DNA of 64,000 nt from Onchidella celtica (taxonomy: Eukaryota > Mollusca > Gastropoda > Systellommatophora > Onchidiidae): positions 24,586,224 through 24,650,223 of the forward strand of contig OZ007582.1 in the NCBI GenBank assembly GCA_963931925.1. Direction: 5' to 3'. The position numbers and the translations under genes are program-made. The notes beneath the pieces are model-generated. The model was given only the letters and a program-made list of their open reading frames with translations, did no database searches and was not told where the DNA came from. Positions 45,432-56,880 of the stretch are shown here, piece after piece. Every line of letters begins with the position of its first letter. Within the stretch, counting starts at the first letter, position 1.

Positions 45432-48400
45432 GTAAGTCCTTTTTCCTTACAATTCACCTTATTCTCAGGACAAAACAGGTTCGGTTAATCTCTGCTACAG
45501 TACTAGACTAGACTAGTCTAGCTTTTACGGCTCTAGCTAGATCTAGATCTCCATAGATCTAGGCCGTCACACTCATAGCCTAGGCCCGGTCCATGGATGT
45601 GAAAGTGAAAGGTGTGCTAGATTTTGCTAGATTTTGCACGTCAAATATTGAGAGCAAGCTTCCATCGGAAATGTTTGAAGGCAGACAGGCTCACAGATGT
45701 GTATGTCTCTATTCATAGAATTTGCACAGTTCAAGTATTGACAGCGAGCTTCCATGGGAAATGTTTGAAGGCAGAGAGGCTCACCTTACAGACAGATCTG
45801 TCTCTATTCCTACTTAACTACCGTTACCTATGCTAGGTACTGTAGAAAGATTGGAACTAGGCCACTTGATAAATGGACCACAGTGAATAATAACTGATAT
45901 TTCTTTGTGCTGTTCTGTGAACTTTGTCTAGTCTCCATATATTTTTCTTTGCTTGTAGTCAAGCCACTTGCGTAACTTTAATTTCACTTTCATGATATTA
46001 GTTATATTTGTTTGTATTATTTCAGACGCAATGGAAAATGTTCGCATATTGTTGGCCTCCTTAAGACCTTGGCAGCATTTAAGCTCCATGGTTTCGAGAG
46101 AGTGCCGCAACTGAACAGCTGCACCAGTATGCCACAACAGTGGCATGTGCCACGAGGAGAAAAATTGAGGCCTGTTCCACTGAACAGAGTAGTTGTGGCT
46201 AGAGCCACTGAGACTCTCCGAAAAAGGCAACCAATCATCTGCTCTATGGAGACAGACCAGTAAGTTCATATCCTATTTGTTAATATCTGAGGAACATGGT
46301 CAGTCTAACATATTCACCACTACCATTCATTTTTGTTGATCAAACTGATTGAATTTCAATCTTTCTAAGAAATCAGCCACATAAAAGCAACATCCACCCC
46401 ATACAACATTCAGACCGCACACACATTTGAATGACCATATAATACACAAGCAAGTTGGTACATATTAATGATTTTTATTTTGTACATAAACACCAAAAAG
46501 CTTTTGGTGCTTGTGAATTATTTTTAAAAATATATCTATATATCTATGCTTCGCAGTGCAAATCCCCCGAGCAACATTTCGACAAGTAAACTCATATTTT
46601 TTAGTCACCGCACATGAGCGGGTGTGCATGCTAGTTGTATAAAAATGTACTCTTAATAATATGAACCCATTTTAAATCTTCCAATGGAAACCTTGCATTT
46701 ATTAAATCAGTCATGTGGATATTGTGGAATATATTATATACATGTACAGGCCTGTCTTAAAATACACAGTACAAAGGACTTGCCAAATGAGTTTGTATCT
46801 TAACAATAACAAATTGTGATTGGTGTGCAGTTTTGCATCAGGTATAAAGAGACTGGCATGAGGTAATTCGACTGCATTGAAAAATCAACAGAATGCATCA
46901 GATCAGTACATAATGTGAATTTCTAAATCATTAGTCTCAACAGCATTTAAGTTTTGTATTTTACATTCCAGATTACCAGAGGTCAGTGATCAGGACCTGC
47001 AGGAAATACAAAAACACATGTCTGGCACCCCACTGGAGTACATTCTCCCTAAGCCTGGGGATCCTCCAATTCCCAGGGTGGTAACACCAATGGGTCAAGT
47101 ACCACTGGGCTGTCCATTCTCATACCAGGTACATGTAATGTAAATTATATCAGCCTGAAATATGGCACTGAAGAAGCAAAACTGGCTGTATCTTTGCAAT
47201 ACTTACAACAGTAAATTTGATACTGTTTCTAGTCATCTAATATTGGGCAGTATAATAATAATAATAATATTAATAAGTTGCATAATTTATATAGTGCTTC
47301 ACCCCCGCAGGGCTCGAACCGCTTTACATCCCCATGCATACACCCAAACACATACATACACAAGTATACATGCACACATACATGCACTCATACAAACACA
47401 CACATGTAGTCACGAACCTATACACCAGTACAATAATTTCGGTTCAAAGACATGTACATAGTCATAGTCATGAAGAAACCCTATTACTTTGACTTGTCCC
47501 TAACAAATACATCCTGAAATAGTGTCAAACAGGCACAGTTTAACCAGATTTTATTTACATGGCAGAATAAAGTTGTGGGGATCCTATCTGAAACAATTTT
47601 GAAATTTTTAATCTTTCTAATAACTCTCTCAATATGTACACGATGTTTTGCAATCTTCTGTGTAAGGGCTGTATCTGCAGGACACATCTGTGATGCAGAT
47701 GATGCTTTTGGTGGAATATTCAAAAACAAACCCAATTTTCCTAATTCTTCGTGAATTTCAAAACTCTTGTCTGCCATGACAGCATCTCCATCATTGATGT
47801 ATCCTGCAGATTTTAAACGTTCAATAACTGTATAAAAGCCACACTGATGGGTTATTGCTTTGTCGGAAATAGACCCAGTGAATAATTCAGACACGAATAT
47901 AACTGAACCTCGGGGGTCACATCCAATAAGTCCTTTTAATGTAGTACTGCTTTTGTAGTCACTGTACATTTGGCTCTGGATGCCAAGGGCACAGGGCTTC
48001 TCAGTACGTAATTCTGTCCCATCAATGATGATGAGTGACCGGGGAAAGTCTTTTCTGTATTCTGCTGGCATATTTGCAATGATTGCATCTCGATTAGGCC
48101 ATATGGGCATTTGAGAAAATTTCCTAAACATAATATCAGTCCAACATCTAAATATATGACTTGCAGACGTTTCCTTTAACCTAAAGCGCATTGCCAAATC
48201 CTTCAGCTTAAAATTATGCCTCATTCTGCACAGTGTCAGGAATAAGCCATCGCATAAGGACATTTTCTTTGCATCAGCACAAACACCTTTCCAAGAGTAT
48301 TTGATGGTACCACTTGGCACTAGAAATGTAAGTAGGAAAGAAAAACGAAGAAATGTGATTCCTGTATAAAACTTAAACAAATCCTTCAATTTGGTTTCAC

Positions 48401-49564
48401 TGCAGGTGACCTTAGTGACCCCAAAGTCCATTTTCCCAATGGCTTCCTGTTTAAGAAAAGAAATTTCTTCATCTTTGCCCTCTAGCAGATGCTGCTGTTG
48501 CCGCACTTTGCTCTTCAGTTGCTCATTCTCAGCCGTCAGGGCCAGAACATCAAGTGCTGAAATCCCTGCATGGAGGAAAAGATATGTCAAGCAGTGTGCA
48601 TACTATTATACATAAATATGTCTGCAGTGCACTCCACATAGCTCCTATTAGAGGCATGTCTATGTTCCCTCGTTCTCTTTATCAACTTTTTGGATAAGAC
48701 CCGGTTTCCTCTACCATTATCTTAAATCCCCAGCACAGTTGAACTAACCGGAATTTAATGTAATGCAGTTTGATTATAGATTTAATTTTTGCTCTACAGG
48801 CTGAACAATTTCAACCTCCCCGGATGCCAGCAAAACAACACTGCACCTACAAGGGACCTGCAATGAAAGACTGCCCAGTTACCCTCCCTTCTGAATTTGA
48901 AGAACTTACTGATTGTAGCATTTCTGCTGAGCAGATTGAAATAAATACAAGAGACCAATCTGCTTGTGAGACATGGTTCATGGAAAGGAGGGGCCGCATT
49001 ACTGCATCAAATTTTGGGTTGATACTCGAAAGGAAAAGTCCACCGAGCGACAGCTTTCTGCGGAAAGTTTTAAATTATTGTGGTGCTGCAGGAGCTGCCT
49101 CCTTGGAAAGGCATGCCAAAGAAGAATATTTGCGGCTTTTTCCTAACCGACATATTCATGATGTAGGTCTGGTAACCAGTACAAGTTTTAGTTTTCTTGG
49201 GGCAAGTCCAGATGGCGTTGTGTGTGACAATGGCCAGACTGGAATTATTGAAATAAAATGTCCCTACAAATGCAGGATGCTAACAATAGATGAAGCCTGT
49301 AAAGAAGTCACTGACTTTTACTTGGACAGTCAGAGTAAGTCTCTGCAAACTTCACATGAGTACTATGCTCAGGTCCAAGGTCAGCTAATGATAACTGGAC
49401 AGAACTTCTGTGATTTTATTGTTTTTACCCAGAAGGATACTCATGTTGAACGAATTTTTCCTGACATTCCATTCATGCAAGACCTTTTAAAAAGGCTTGC
49501 AGCATTTTACAAGAACTATGCCCTGGCCTATATATCAAACCAGAAAAATGCAACTTCTCCATAA
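45127..49564 (+). CDS. SWIM zinc finger + YqaJ-type nuclease of the transposon, four exons
   Basis: Joining 45127-45431, 46026-46259, 46972-47128 and 48800-49564 gives a 486-residue protein, open throughout, with GT-AG introns. Residues about 97-112 form a SWIM-type finger (CSC...GKCSHIV) that crosses the exon 1-2 junction. The C-terminal exon is a YqaJ/lambda-exonuclease-like PD-(D/E)XK domain: RRGRITASNFG, GASPDGVV with D370, and IIEIKCPYK with E383 and K385, so the catalytic set is intact. Such nucleases act on DNA ends; in this element class its exact job is unknown. Exon 4 lies within intron 3 of the opposite-strand transposase gene. AATAAA at 50309-50314 is a possible poly(A) signal, short of transposase exon 3. 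Confidence 0.85.
46026..46259 (+). CDS. YqaJ-type gene exon 2
   Basis: Acceptor ATTTCAG|ACGC, donor CA|GTAAGT, phase 2 at both ends. Holds the CSH half of the SWIM finger. Confidence 0.85.
46972..47128 (+). CDS. YqaJ-type gene exon 3
   Basis: Acceptor TTCCAG|ATT, donor CCAG|GTACAT. Encodes a linker (LPEVSDQDLQEI to CPFSYQ) and leaves phase 0. Confidence 0.85.
47245..47335 (-). mobile_element. SINE/LINE 3'-tail fragment in nuclease intron 3
   Basis: On the minus strand: GGGGATGTAAAGCGGTTCGAG, CTATATAAATTATG and an ATT-rich trinucleotide tail. It resembles the tail of the LINE at 32385. A CA-rich stretch follows to 47405. Confidence 0.55.
47484..48565 (-). CDS. Transposase exon 4 (DDE core)
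   Basis: Acceptor CATGCAG|GG. 360 codons from ISALDVLALTAEN to VRDKSK and stop. Contains the coiled coil, HTH region and all three catalytic acidic residues; no break seen. Confidence 0.88.
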
Positions 49565-52073
49565 TTTCAGTTTCTTTTCAGTGCATAGGCTATTTGGCTT
49601 GACCCGTATCTCCTTCTGGGGAGTGTCATCATTACTCTTACTGTCACTGGTATATGATCTTGTCTCTCGTTACCGTTTGACCTTTGTATGTGTGCTTGTG
49701 CTGGTGTGCCTTAACTCTTCATAGAATAGAGTCATTATTTCTTTGCGACATTCTATTATTTTACGACACTGATCGTATTTGCGGCGAGCGTGGTCGAAAA
49801 TGCATTTGAAACTTCCTGTAGCTTCCTATTTACACTTTGGCATGTGACTTGAGTGTCTTGTAAAGCATTTTTTAGCGACCAGCTGATTTTTTCTATAGTA
49901 AAAAAAAACATGGAGTTATATAGTGGACTGTAAACTTAGTTGACTGTGGATGTATGCCTGTACAGAGGTTCTCATTACCAGAATGCGCTGTCCCTCCTTT
50001 TCATGACATTTCTGCACAAACTTTTCATGTGTATTGGATTATAACATCTTGAAATTGTGAGATTCTTTGGTAAGTCTGACATGTATTGACCAGTTTTGGT
50101 CATTATCATTTTTTTGTATTATGTCCTTTACAAGTAATTTTCTCCTTTATTGTAAGCAGTTCAGCCCTGAAATTGATATCTATTTTTACAATAGCTTTAT
50201 TAGAAATATGAAGTTATGCATGTTTTTGCGACTTGACCCTACTGGAAAAATGAGACCCTAAAAGCAGGGCTCGGTCAAACTGAAAAACCCCTCCGGGCAT
50301 AAAGAGTTAATAAAATATGCAGGTATATATAGGAAGGGTGAATGTGGGTATTGTATCACCCTTGGGGTCTTGGTTTGTGAGCACAGTCTGAAAGCTCTGT
50401 AAACTTACATTTCTCATCCGTTTGTGTAGTACAGCTTCTGAATCCATTTTCTTCCTCTGTAACTGTATTCTCAAACGTACTTTGTTGTAGATCTAACTCT
50501 TGTAAGGGCTGACAGCTGAAATATTAACAAAATAGGTTAACTTTGCCATGTTATCTCAGCCATTGGTTGATTTTCATTTGCAGATGTAAAAGTCACAAAT
50601 AAAATATGCCCAAAACTAAAATTCATGTTTCTGGCTTATTTTTTGTTTTGTGATTAAATAATTGTGTCATCACTGATGAATGCTGTCTAGTACTGGTACA
50701 ACAAAGTGAGGAAAACAACTCTCATGGAAAAAGTTTATTGCCAATAATTATGAAACATTTCACACTTCTATTTGTGATACTGGTGATATGTTTGCTGCAG
50801 TTACAATAGTTAGACTACATAATGCCTGGTATTATTTTATTAAATATTTAATGCAAAATAGCCACAGTTTCATTAATATATATTATGAAATCAGTTCATT
50901 ATAAAGCATGAGGGAAAATTTGTGAGTTTTCTCCATCATAGATCTACGACTACATTTACTAGCAATAAGATATTTTACCTATCTTTACCACCCGATTCCA
51001 AACTTGAGGTGGCTGGTGGGTGTAGAGTTCTCCTCGCCTTCCTCACTGGCTTGGGAGGTTGGGTAGACTTGTATGGGTCTGCCGGCAGCGGGTCAGGATA
51101 ATCCTGTGTTGGACCACTTCCACCAACAAAATGCTGTACTAGGAGAAAGAAAGAAGAGGAAGTCATAAAATTGTCACATAGTATCGCTGGCACTGGATAA
51201 TAGATTTACATCATGTAAAAAAAATTACCAATTAAATTTATCAGTCGATCTTGGTGGTCACATCATAAGTTATTTTTGCCCTGGTCCGGACTGTTGATAT
51301 GAAGTTTGAATTTTTCTTGGAAACTAAAAGTAACTGTAGTTATTTATACTAAGGGTGCATCGGCAGAATTATTTATGCCATGATTCAAACTCAAACAAAA
51401 GCATTTATTACATATCAGTACAAGTAGTCGAAAGATTACAGTCATAGACACTGTAACAGGCTCATTAACAATGTCGGTAAAGTGCGAGATAGACAGATAG
51501 TCCAGGCCCATGAATGTCATCCCATTAGATTGAGTCCGGTACACACAGCCAAAACTCGACTAAACTAGTCTAGAATAACACTGAAACAGATAACAGTATT
51601 CGAAAACCTGGTATAGACTCTGGTAGTCTAGCACCTAGACTAGATCTAAACTCTAGATCAGATCAAGGCTAGTCTAGTACTTTTAGCCTAGTCTAGATCT
51701 CCTATCGAAGTCTACACATAATACAGTGAAACAGTGCATAGGCTACACACACACATCATATCAGATTATGGCCACAGCTGGACTACAGGCAGTGCCAGTC
51801 ACTCAGTGTCATGGCACTAGGCCTACAGATATATTTCAATGGTAAATGAGAGAAATGCAAAGGGATTTTGCTTACCTTAGAACACACGGCCTTGTTTGTG
51901 TCAATCTTGCTGATATTTAACTGTTCGTGAGGCCGACAGCAGGCTTTGACCCAGCGCAGGCATCGCAGCCTTTCCCGTTTCGGCCCGGGAAATCTATGAA
52001 GTTTTACCCCAGGCTCCCTGTCAGGATACCTGACGTCAGTGTTACACTGACCCCAGGCACATCTGAGGACCAT
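47484..52073 (-). CDS. THAP-domain DDE transposase of the transposon, four exons
   Basis: Joining 52073-51876, 51133-50979, 50515-50409 and 48565-47484 (minus strand) gives 1,542 nt, a 513-residue open protein with canonical splice sites. Residues 1-75 are a C2CH THAP DNA-binding domain (CAWGQC, LHRFPG, RWVKAC, VCSKHFVGG), split by intron 1 before the histidine. A Pro/Lys-rich linker, a coiled coil (about 166-195), a helix-turn-helix region of the DDE_4 type (LFKFYTGITF, LAMRF) and a DDE catalytic core follow, with candidate residues D335 (IIIDGTE), D419 (MADKSFE) and E466 (HIERVIRKIK). It should bind the transposon ends and catalyse transposition in the nucleus. Exon 4 lies within nuclease intron 3. 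Confidence 0.87.
48800..49564 (+). CDS. YqaJ-type gene exon 4 (nuclease domain)
   Basis: Acceptor CTACAG|GCT. The 254 codons begin AEQFQPPRMP and end NATSP-TAA. Carries the whole nuclease core. Sits inside transposase intron 3 (48566-50408) on the other strand. Confidence 0.88.
   Translation, partial: AEQFQPPRMPAKQHCTYKGPAMKDCPVTLPSEFEELTDCSISAEQIEINTRDQSACETWFMERRGRITASNFGLILERKSPPSDSFLRKVLNYCGAAGAASLERHAKEEYLRLFPNRHIHDVGLVTSTSFSFLGASPDGVVCDNGQTGIIEIKCPYKCRMLTIDEACKEVTDFYLDSQSKSLQTSHEYYAQVQGQLMITGQNFCDFIVFTQKDTHVERIFPDIPFMQDLLKRLAAFYKNYALAYISNQKNATSP
50309..50314 (+). promoter_or_regulatory. Possible poly(A) signal of the nuclease gene
   Basis: AATAAA about 745 bp after the stop codon. Use of this site would end the transcript before transposase exon 3 (50409). 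Confidence 0.35.
50409..50515 (-). CDS. Transposase exon 3
   Basis: 107 nt between ATTTCAG|CTG and AAAT|GTAAGT. It was found because it is the stretch that is open, has both splice sites and bridges phase 2 to phase 1. Encodes an acidic linker (CQPLQELDLQQ...TTQTDEK). Confidence 0.75.
50979..51133 (-). CDS. Transposase exon 2
   Basis: Acceptor GTACAG|CAT completes the THAP with HFVGGSGPT; then a basic proline-rich stretch (PPKPVRKARRTLHPP). Donor AG|GTAAAA, phase 2. Confidence 0.83.
51876..52073 (-). CDS. Transposase exon 1 (THAP, first part)
   Basis: 66 codons from ATG at 52073 to donor AAG|GTAAGC. Chosen as start because THAP domains normally begin within a few residues of the initiator Met (MVLRCAWGQC). 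A longer upstream frame exists but is not needed. Confidence 0.85.
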
Positions 52074-53070
52074 TATGTCCTCTGTTTGCGTCAAAATCGC
52101 GACTTTAAGTAACTTTAACTGTAAGGCAGTAGTATTACTCTGTGATGTGTTGTGATAGTTTGTGAGGGGAAAAAAATGGCGTCTACTTCCACCTTTCGTG
52201 GAATCCCATTGGTTGCTGGCTCTTATAACGGTCGTTTTCATTGGCTGGCATGTGGGCTTGGCATAACAAGTTTAACTATGTATAGTACGGGTCGGGGTCC
52301 CTGCACGCAGCGTGATTCTGCCCCAATAACCAATGATATCAGCCAACAATACAGTACGCGAGACGGTGCTCGCATTTTTAATTTATGGCCAGTGAATTAA
52401 TCTCTCTAATCGCTGATGTAACCACAACAGGTAGATCTACAGCCAAGACACGGTATACCGTAGAACATAAATTAACAGTTAAGCCTTGCGGTGTGTTCAA
52501 AGTATAGTAATCTACTATACTCCTCATTGCGGTGTGCCGACCTTGCTCACATAGAGCCATTCTAGTACACACTTGTATGGTAACGCCCTGGAGGAACAAA
52601 GACATCACTTTCACGAGGTTCTTAGCACTTCAGTCGCTGCACTGTTTACACATTCGATGGGGAGGGGGGGGGTGCAAGTACGGCATTGTTACACTGAACA
52701 TCGTACGGGGGAGAATGTCTTTATCGATTGATGACGTCACACACAATACATGCGGCCAAGATAAAGACAGTTTGCTGACCAGCAACTACATGTACCACTA
52801 GTACCAGGTCTAGGCCATTCAATGTTACTTTTTTGTTTTAACGCTACGGTATGGTCACTTCTAAAGAAAAAAAAATAATCGAAAGATCTCATGACTCATA
52901 CAGGTTCCTTTGCGCTTTGTGTGTATGGGGGGGGGGGGGGAGGCGAAGGGATGTAATTACACGTATGGTGTGGGGCAGACTGTAAAATAATGGTTATTTC
53001 TCTGCCCAGAGGTAAACCGAACTTTCGTAAATCGAAGTATAATCCATTTCCCGGCGACTTCGAATTATGC
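52074..53070 (-). promoter_or_regulatory. Transposase 5' flank inside the transposon
   Basis: About 1 kb without exons between the THAP start codon and the right TIR, richer in CpG than its surroundings. It should hold the transposase promoter; no TATA box stands out. A G-run at 52928-52940 and AAACCGAACTTTCG near 53013 are included. Confidence 0.4.
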
Positions 53071-53081
53071 GGGCTCCACTG
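53071..53081 (-). repeat. Right terminal inverted repeat
   Basis: GGGCTCCACTG, the exact complement of the left end. Confidence 0.8.
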
Positions 53082-54660
53082 GTATGTATACAATTGAGCC
53101 ACCCTCACATGAAAAGGTAGGCTTTGTGCAGTACTGCATTTTATGCAAGTGATCTTTGAGAAATAAAATCGTTGAGGTTAATCGAGATTGATGTGTTTTG
53201 CTTAAAATTCTTTAATTCTACTTTCTTCATGAACGTCTACATGCCTAAACCAGTTTATTTTAAATAATTAATAACAACAGGGCCTAATATTTATACTAAT
53301 AATAAAGGATGACTATCTGCGGCACTGCTCATAGCCAGTCAAAGAATGGGTACACAGATATGTTCCTGAGCACAGCAATGTTTCGCCATTAAATGTGCAT
53401 TGCAATGTACTGTTAGGTCCATGGCAGATAATGATCATACATACTATTGTCGCATTTTGTGCTGAAAATGATAGTTTAGCATGTTATAATTTATACATGT
53501 AATATTATACCCCAAAAAATAAGAGGTTATACCCAAATGACTACAGGAATTGCATTCTCTCTGTGCACTATTCAAAGTGGTTCTTTAATGGATGCACTAC
53601 ACCATCTTGTTTAGTCCACCCTTTGTTGGGAAATCCTAATGTAATGCTGTCAGTAACATTGATTTACCCTTTTAAAGGAAATATCGTAATATTAGATGTT
53701 AAATGATCTTTTAATGAGGAAAAGCATTTTCTGGGGAGGATAATTAATGAAAAAATACGCTTCGTTTATATGACAAGCAACAAATGTGTGCAAAAATTGC
53801 TATTTGTTGATATAGGACGAAGAAATCTGAGAAAAAATGATTTTTTTTTCGACAGCCATCACAAACACATCATTACAACATGTGTCGCAATCAATCAATC
53901 AAATAATAATGCCAATTTGTTCATGAATTCATTACGAGTAGAAATTATACGTAAAAAAATGTACAATATGTTTCTATTGTGGATAGCTGCCAGTACGTGT
54001 GTGCAATCTCACTGCCATCCACATAGGCGTTTCAGTTTGCGAAATGAAATGTGTTTACAATAACATACATGTAATGTTAAGTATTTGGTACCAAATTAAA
54101 TACATGTAATGATATAAGTGGTATCTATCTTTCTAGAATGTGAAGAAGAAGAAAAAAAAAAGGTGAAAAAGCGTCATGTTTAAGTGTAGTCACAGAGAAA
54201 GCCCATAGTAAGTACGCTGAAAATGGGCGGTTATTTATATATGTTAACGCCTATTGTTTCGGCGTTCATTTTCGGCATTCTCTCTGAGGGGACTCTTACG
54301 TTAGTCAGTCTTATGATTCTTTGTAAATTGTACTTTTGTAGTGCCCCGTGATAATCACAGTATGCGAAACACAAAATATAAATTACATGAACCTGTATGT
54401 ATTGTCTTTGCCATTAACGTCAACAAAGTCTGATTACTTTTAAAAGTTTTTACTTTCGACTGAAATCAGAACACGTGCCGAGAGTGGCTAGCCTTCTACT
54501 CTACAACGTCTTTATAGTAGGCGCTGACCTGTAGGCACCCATCTTCAGTGCGCTTACTGTCCGCTTTTTCTCTGCACATGTATCATAATACATGTAGTAC
54601 TAACGCTGATCATGCACGGAGAGGAAGCCGAAAATCACTTCATGCTGCACCCCAGTGTGT
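53082..54660. other. No gene seen
   Basis: AT-rich unique-looking sequence. A 97-residue + frame (53770-54063) has no recognisable motif. Confidence 0.4.
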
Positions 54661-55000
54661 CATTTGTATTTGTATTTGTATTTGTATTTGTATAACTCTT
54701 TAATCCCATTTGGGAAATTTTGTCTTTGTGCCATTGCAGCCCAGTTATAACTGGAGCAGGCACGTCGTCGCCACAGTGCAGCGCCGGTCGGCGTTTTTTT
54801 GGGGGGGGGGGGAGATGAGGGGGCAGGGGGAGGAACTGGTAGAGATGAATTTAATTTAATTTTGCCCGGGCAGCGGCCTGTTCGGCCTGCTCTTTACGAT
54901 TTCCAACTGCCAAGGTATCTTTAACGTGCGCAACGTGCACACGGGCCCTCCGAATTTTTTCGTCCTTATCCGAGAAGACTAGGTACTCGATCCTACCCCT
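54661..55000 (-). mobile_element. SINE/LINE 3' end with (ATACAA)n tail
   Basis: On the minus strand, GCGCACGTTAAAGATACCTT leads through a GC-rich stretch to a tail of repeated ATACAA/CAAATA (54661-54692 on +). The GTGCACGTTAAAGAT type motif is common in 3' ends of mollusc retroposons. The 5' limit is uncertain. Confidence 0.5.
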
Positions 55001-55180
55001 CAATAGAATCAGGGACACGAAAATATGAGAAAAATCCCAAACTTCCAACATGCCTGCACGGCATCTCATGATGACCTCTTGAAAACAGCAGCAATTAAAG
55101 TCCATCATGTCTGCAGTTCAACCAAAGATACAGCTGTAATAGAATTGCTAAAATAAGATAGGTGTAGTGCTTTTAACGTG

Positions 55181-55565
55181 CACAGATTTCGCATCGCCAC
55201 TTAGCGGCAAACGCGCGGAAGTCATGGCAAGTGCCATATTTTACAAAGCCAACGGAAAATATTGAATTTTGTTCACTGTTCAGCCATCGCTACAGGCCTT
55301 GATTGACGTCACTTGTGACTTATTGTGGAATTATATCCTCAATCGCTGTGGGAAAACTCTGGCTATTTTTTCTTTTTGTTTTTCTTTAGACGTAGTAGCA
55401 CTGTCACAATTTTGCATCATAAATTTACCATTACATGTATATCAAGCATTCTTTTCATACAATGCGCCATGGGCCCCGCCCCCGATCTGCGCGCAAATTG
55501 TGTGCACGTTTTTTTTTAGTGGTGCGAAGAAAATAGTGTCTCATCTTATCGTTTCTAGTATCTTT
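55181..55565 (+). repeat. Dispersed repeat, copy 2
   Basis: Aligned with 16455-16815; differs by an 8-base addition (acttgtga) and other small changes. Confidence 0.75.
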
Positions 55566-55755
55566 GGTTCAACGTACAAAGATAATACTTGTGTATAATA
55601 TTTACAATTCTACACTTCTAGTTCTACATCTACGTGTATAAGGTGGGCAGCAGAAACCCTGATCAGAATTCATAGGCTATATAAAAAAAAAATGTTGCCA
55701 TTCCAGGAAATTTTCTGAAACGCTGAGCGACTTGCCGCAATCGGCGCTCATCGCA

Positions 55756-56040
55756 TCAGTAGTCCTTGTCTCTGGGAGTCACCAGCATAGGGCGACCCAT
55801 ATCAGTTTCTGACTTAAAACCCATGAGCACCGTGATAGGAATTGTTTTGTCATACAGACTGACAGAGACGCCGCCTGCTGTAGGCACCAGTCGGCGTGCA
55901 AAGGCCACACCAATTATTTGTCTGAACGAAAAGTGCTGAGCCGTGGCGAAGGCCACAATCGAGCCGGAGTGGCGTGTCAGTAGTGCGACGTCACACTGCT
56001 GGGACTCAGGAATTTTTCTACTGATGGCTGACCATATCAA
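55756..56040 (-). CDS. Unrecognised 94-codon ORF, possible terminal exon
   Basis: A GC-richer open frame with balanced composition (TRHSGSIVAFATAQHFSF, VSVSLYDKTIPITVLMG) ending in TGA. It looks more coding-like than its neighbours and resembles no family I can name. It could be the last exon of a host gene, a TE fragment, or chance. Confidence 0.25.
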   Translation of the reverse strand: MIWSAISRKIPESQQCDVALLTRHSGSIVAFATAQHFSFRQIIGVAFARRLVPTAGGVSVSLYDKTIPITVLMGFKSETDMGRPMLVTPRDKDY

Positions 56041-56880
56041 AGCTGGGCGGGACAGTAGAAAAAAAAAATTGACTGAAGATTTGAAATCTGCGGCCTCAAA
56101 TTAACATGGGTAACGAGCATATTTTTTTTTTTAAACAACGATAATAATCACACATTAATTTTTTTTTTTTTTTTTAAATTCTAAGTTTAACATTTGAACA
56201 ATGATTTTGAAGTGTGCAATGGGCCTGAGTGTGTAGGTATCTAGATCGAGATCTATCCTGATGTCTACTTAACGACTATCAAGCATGGACGTCGATGCTT
56301 TATCGCTGCTGCCTGTAAAAGGCCCTAATAATAATGGGACAAAAGAAGCGAACTTGATGCAAACAGAAATGGGGTTGACAAATGTTGGAAGAAAGAAATT
56401 GCAACGGAAATGAAAAGCGAAGGTAGAAGCTTCAATGTACTACTTTATTGTTTAAAAAATAAAATAAAATAAAAATAGGCGTTGTAGCTCCTCTTCTTCA
56501 TATCATCATCATCCGACACCCCCTCCCTCTCTCTCTCAACTACATGTATTCCTGAATTAAATAAAGTTTCAAACATTTAATGTACGGAGGGTGCCTTGTG
56601 CCCACAACCGTAAATAATTATGTAGCCTACCGTACTGTAGCCTATATCGGGGTTTTATGCGGGAGCTTCTTTTTTTGCGAGCGCGAATTGCTGAGGCACC
56701 GAACGGCTCGCCGCCCTTCTATGTGTATAGCATCGGAGTGTTAGGCGCCCACAAGCGCCTCTCTACGCTCGCGCGCATTCGGCATTCTTTATTAATTGTA
56801 TGGTGTCGCCCATTTATAAAGCGCCTTCTGCCTCGGTGCTCATATTTCAGGTTTCTCTCTAGTCTCTGGGGGCACCCTTA
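56041..56880. other. No host gene; includes a retroposon tail
   Basis: Near 56790-56830 the minus strand reads GGCGCTTTATAAATGGGCGAC, a LINE/SINE 3'-tail signature like that at 32385. The GC-rich stretch 56670-56770 has no supported ORF. Confidence 0.4.

Larger units (their letters stand above)
44638..53081. mobile_element. Apparently complete ISL2EU-like DNA transposon (8.4 kb)
   Basis: Both ends carry the 11-bp inverted repeat CAGTGGAGCCC, and subterminal AAACCGAA(A/C)TTT-type sequence lies just inside each end in direct orientation. It encodes two intact spliced genes: a SWIM/YqaJ nuclease (+) and a THAP-DDE transposase (-). To my knowledge that pair defines the ISL2EU (IS4EU) superfamily. 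Flanks are TA on the left and GT on the right, so no TSD is clear; a 2-bp duplication would be easy to miss. A left-end relative at 24273 shows it is repetitive. It also carries a SINE/LINE tail in an intron and a P-like footprint at 44977. Confidence 0.78.
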
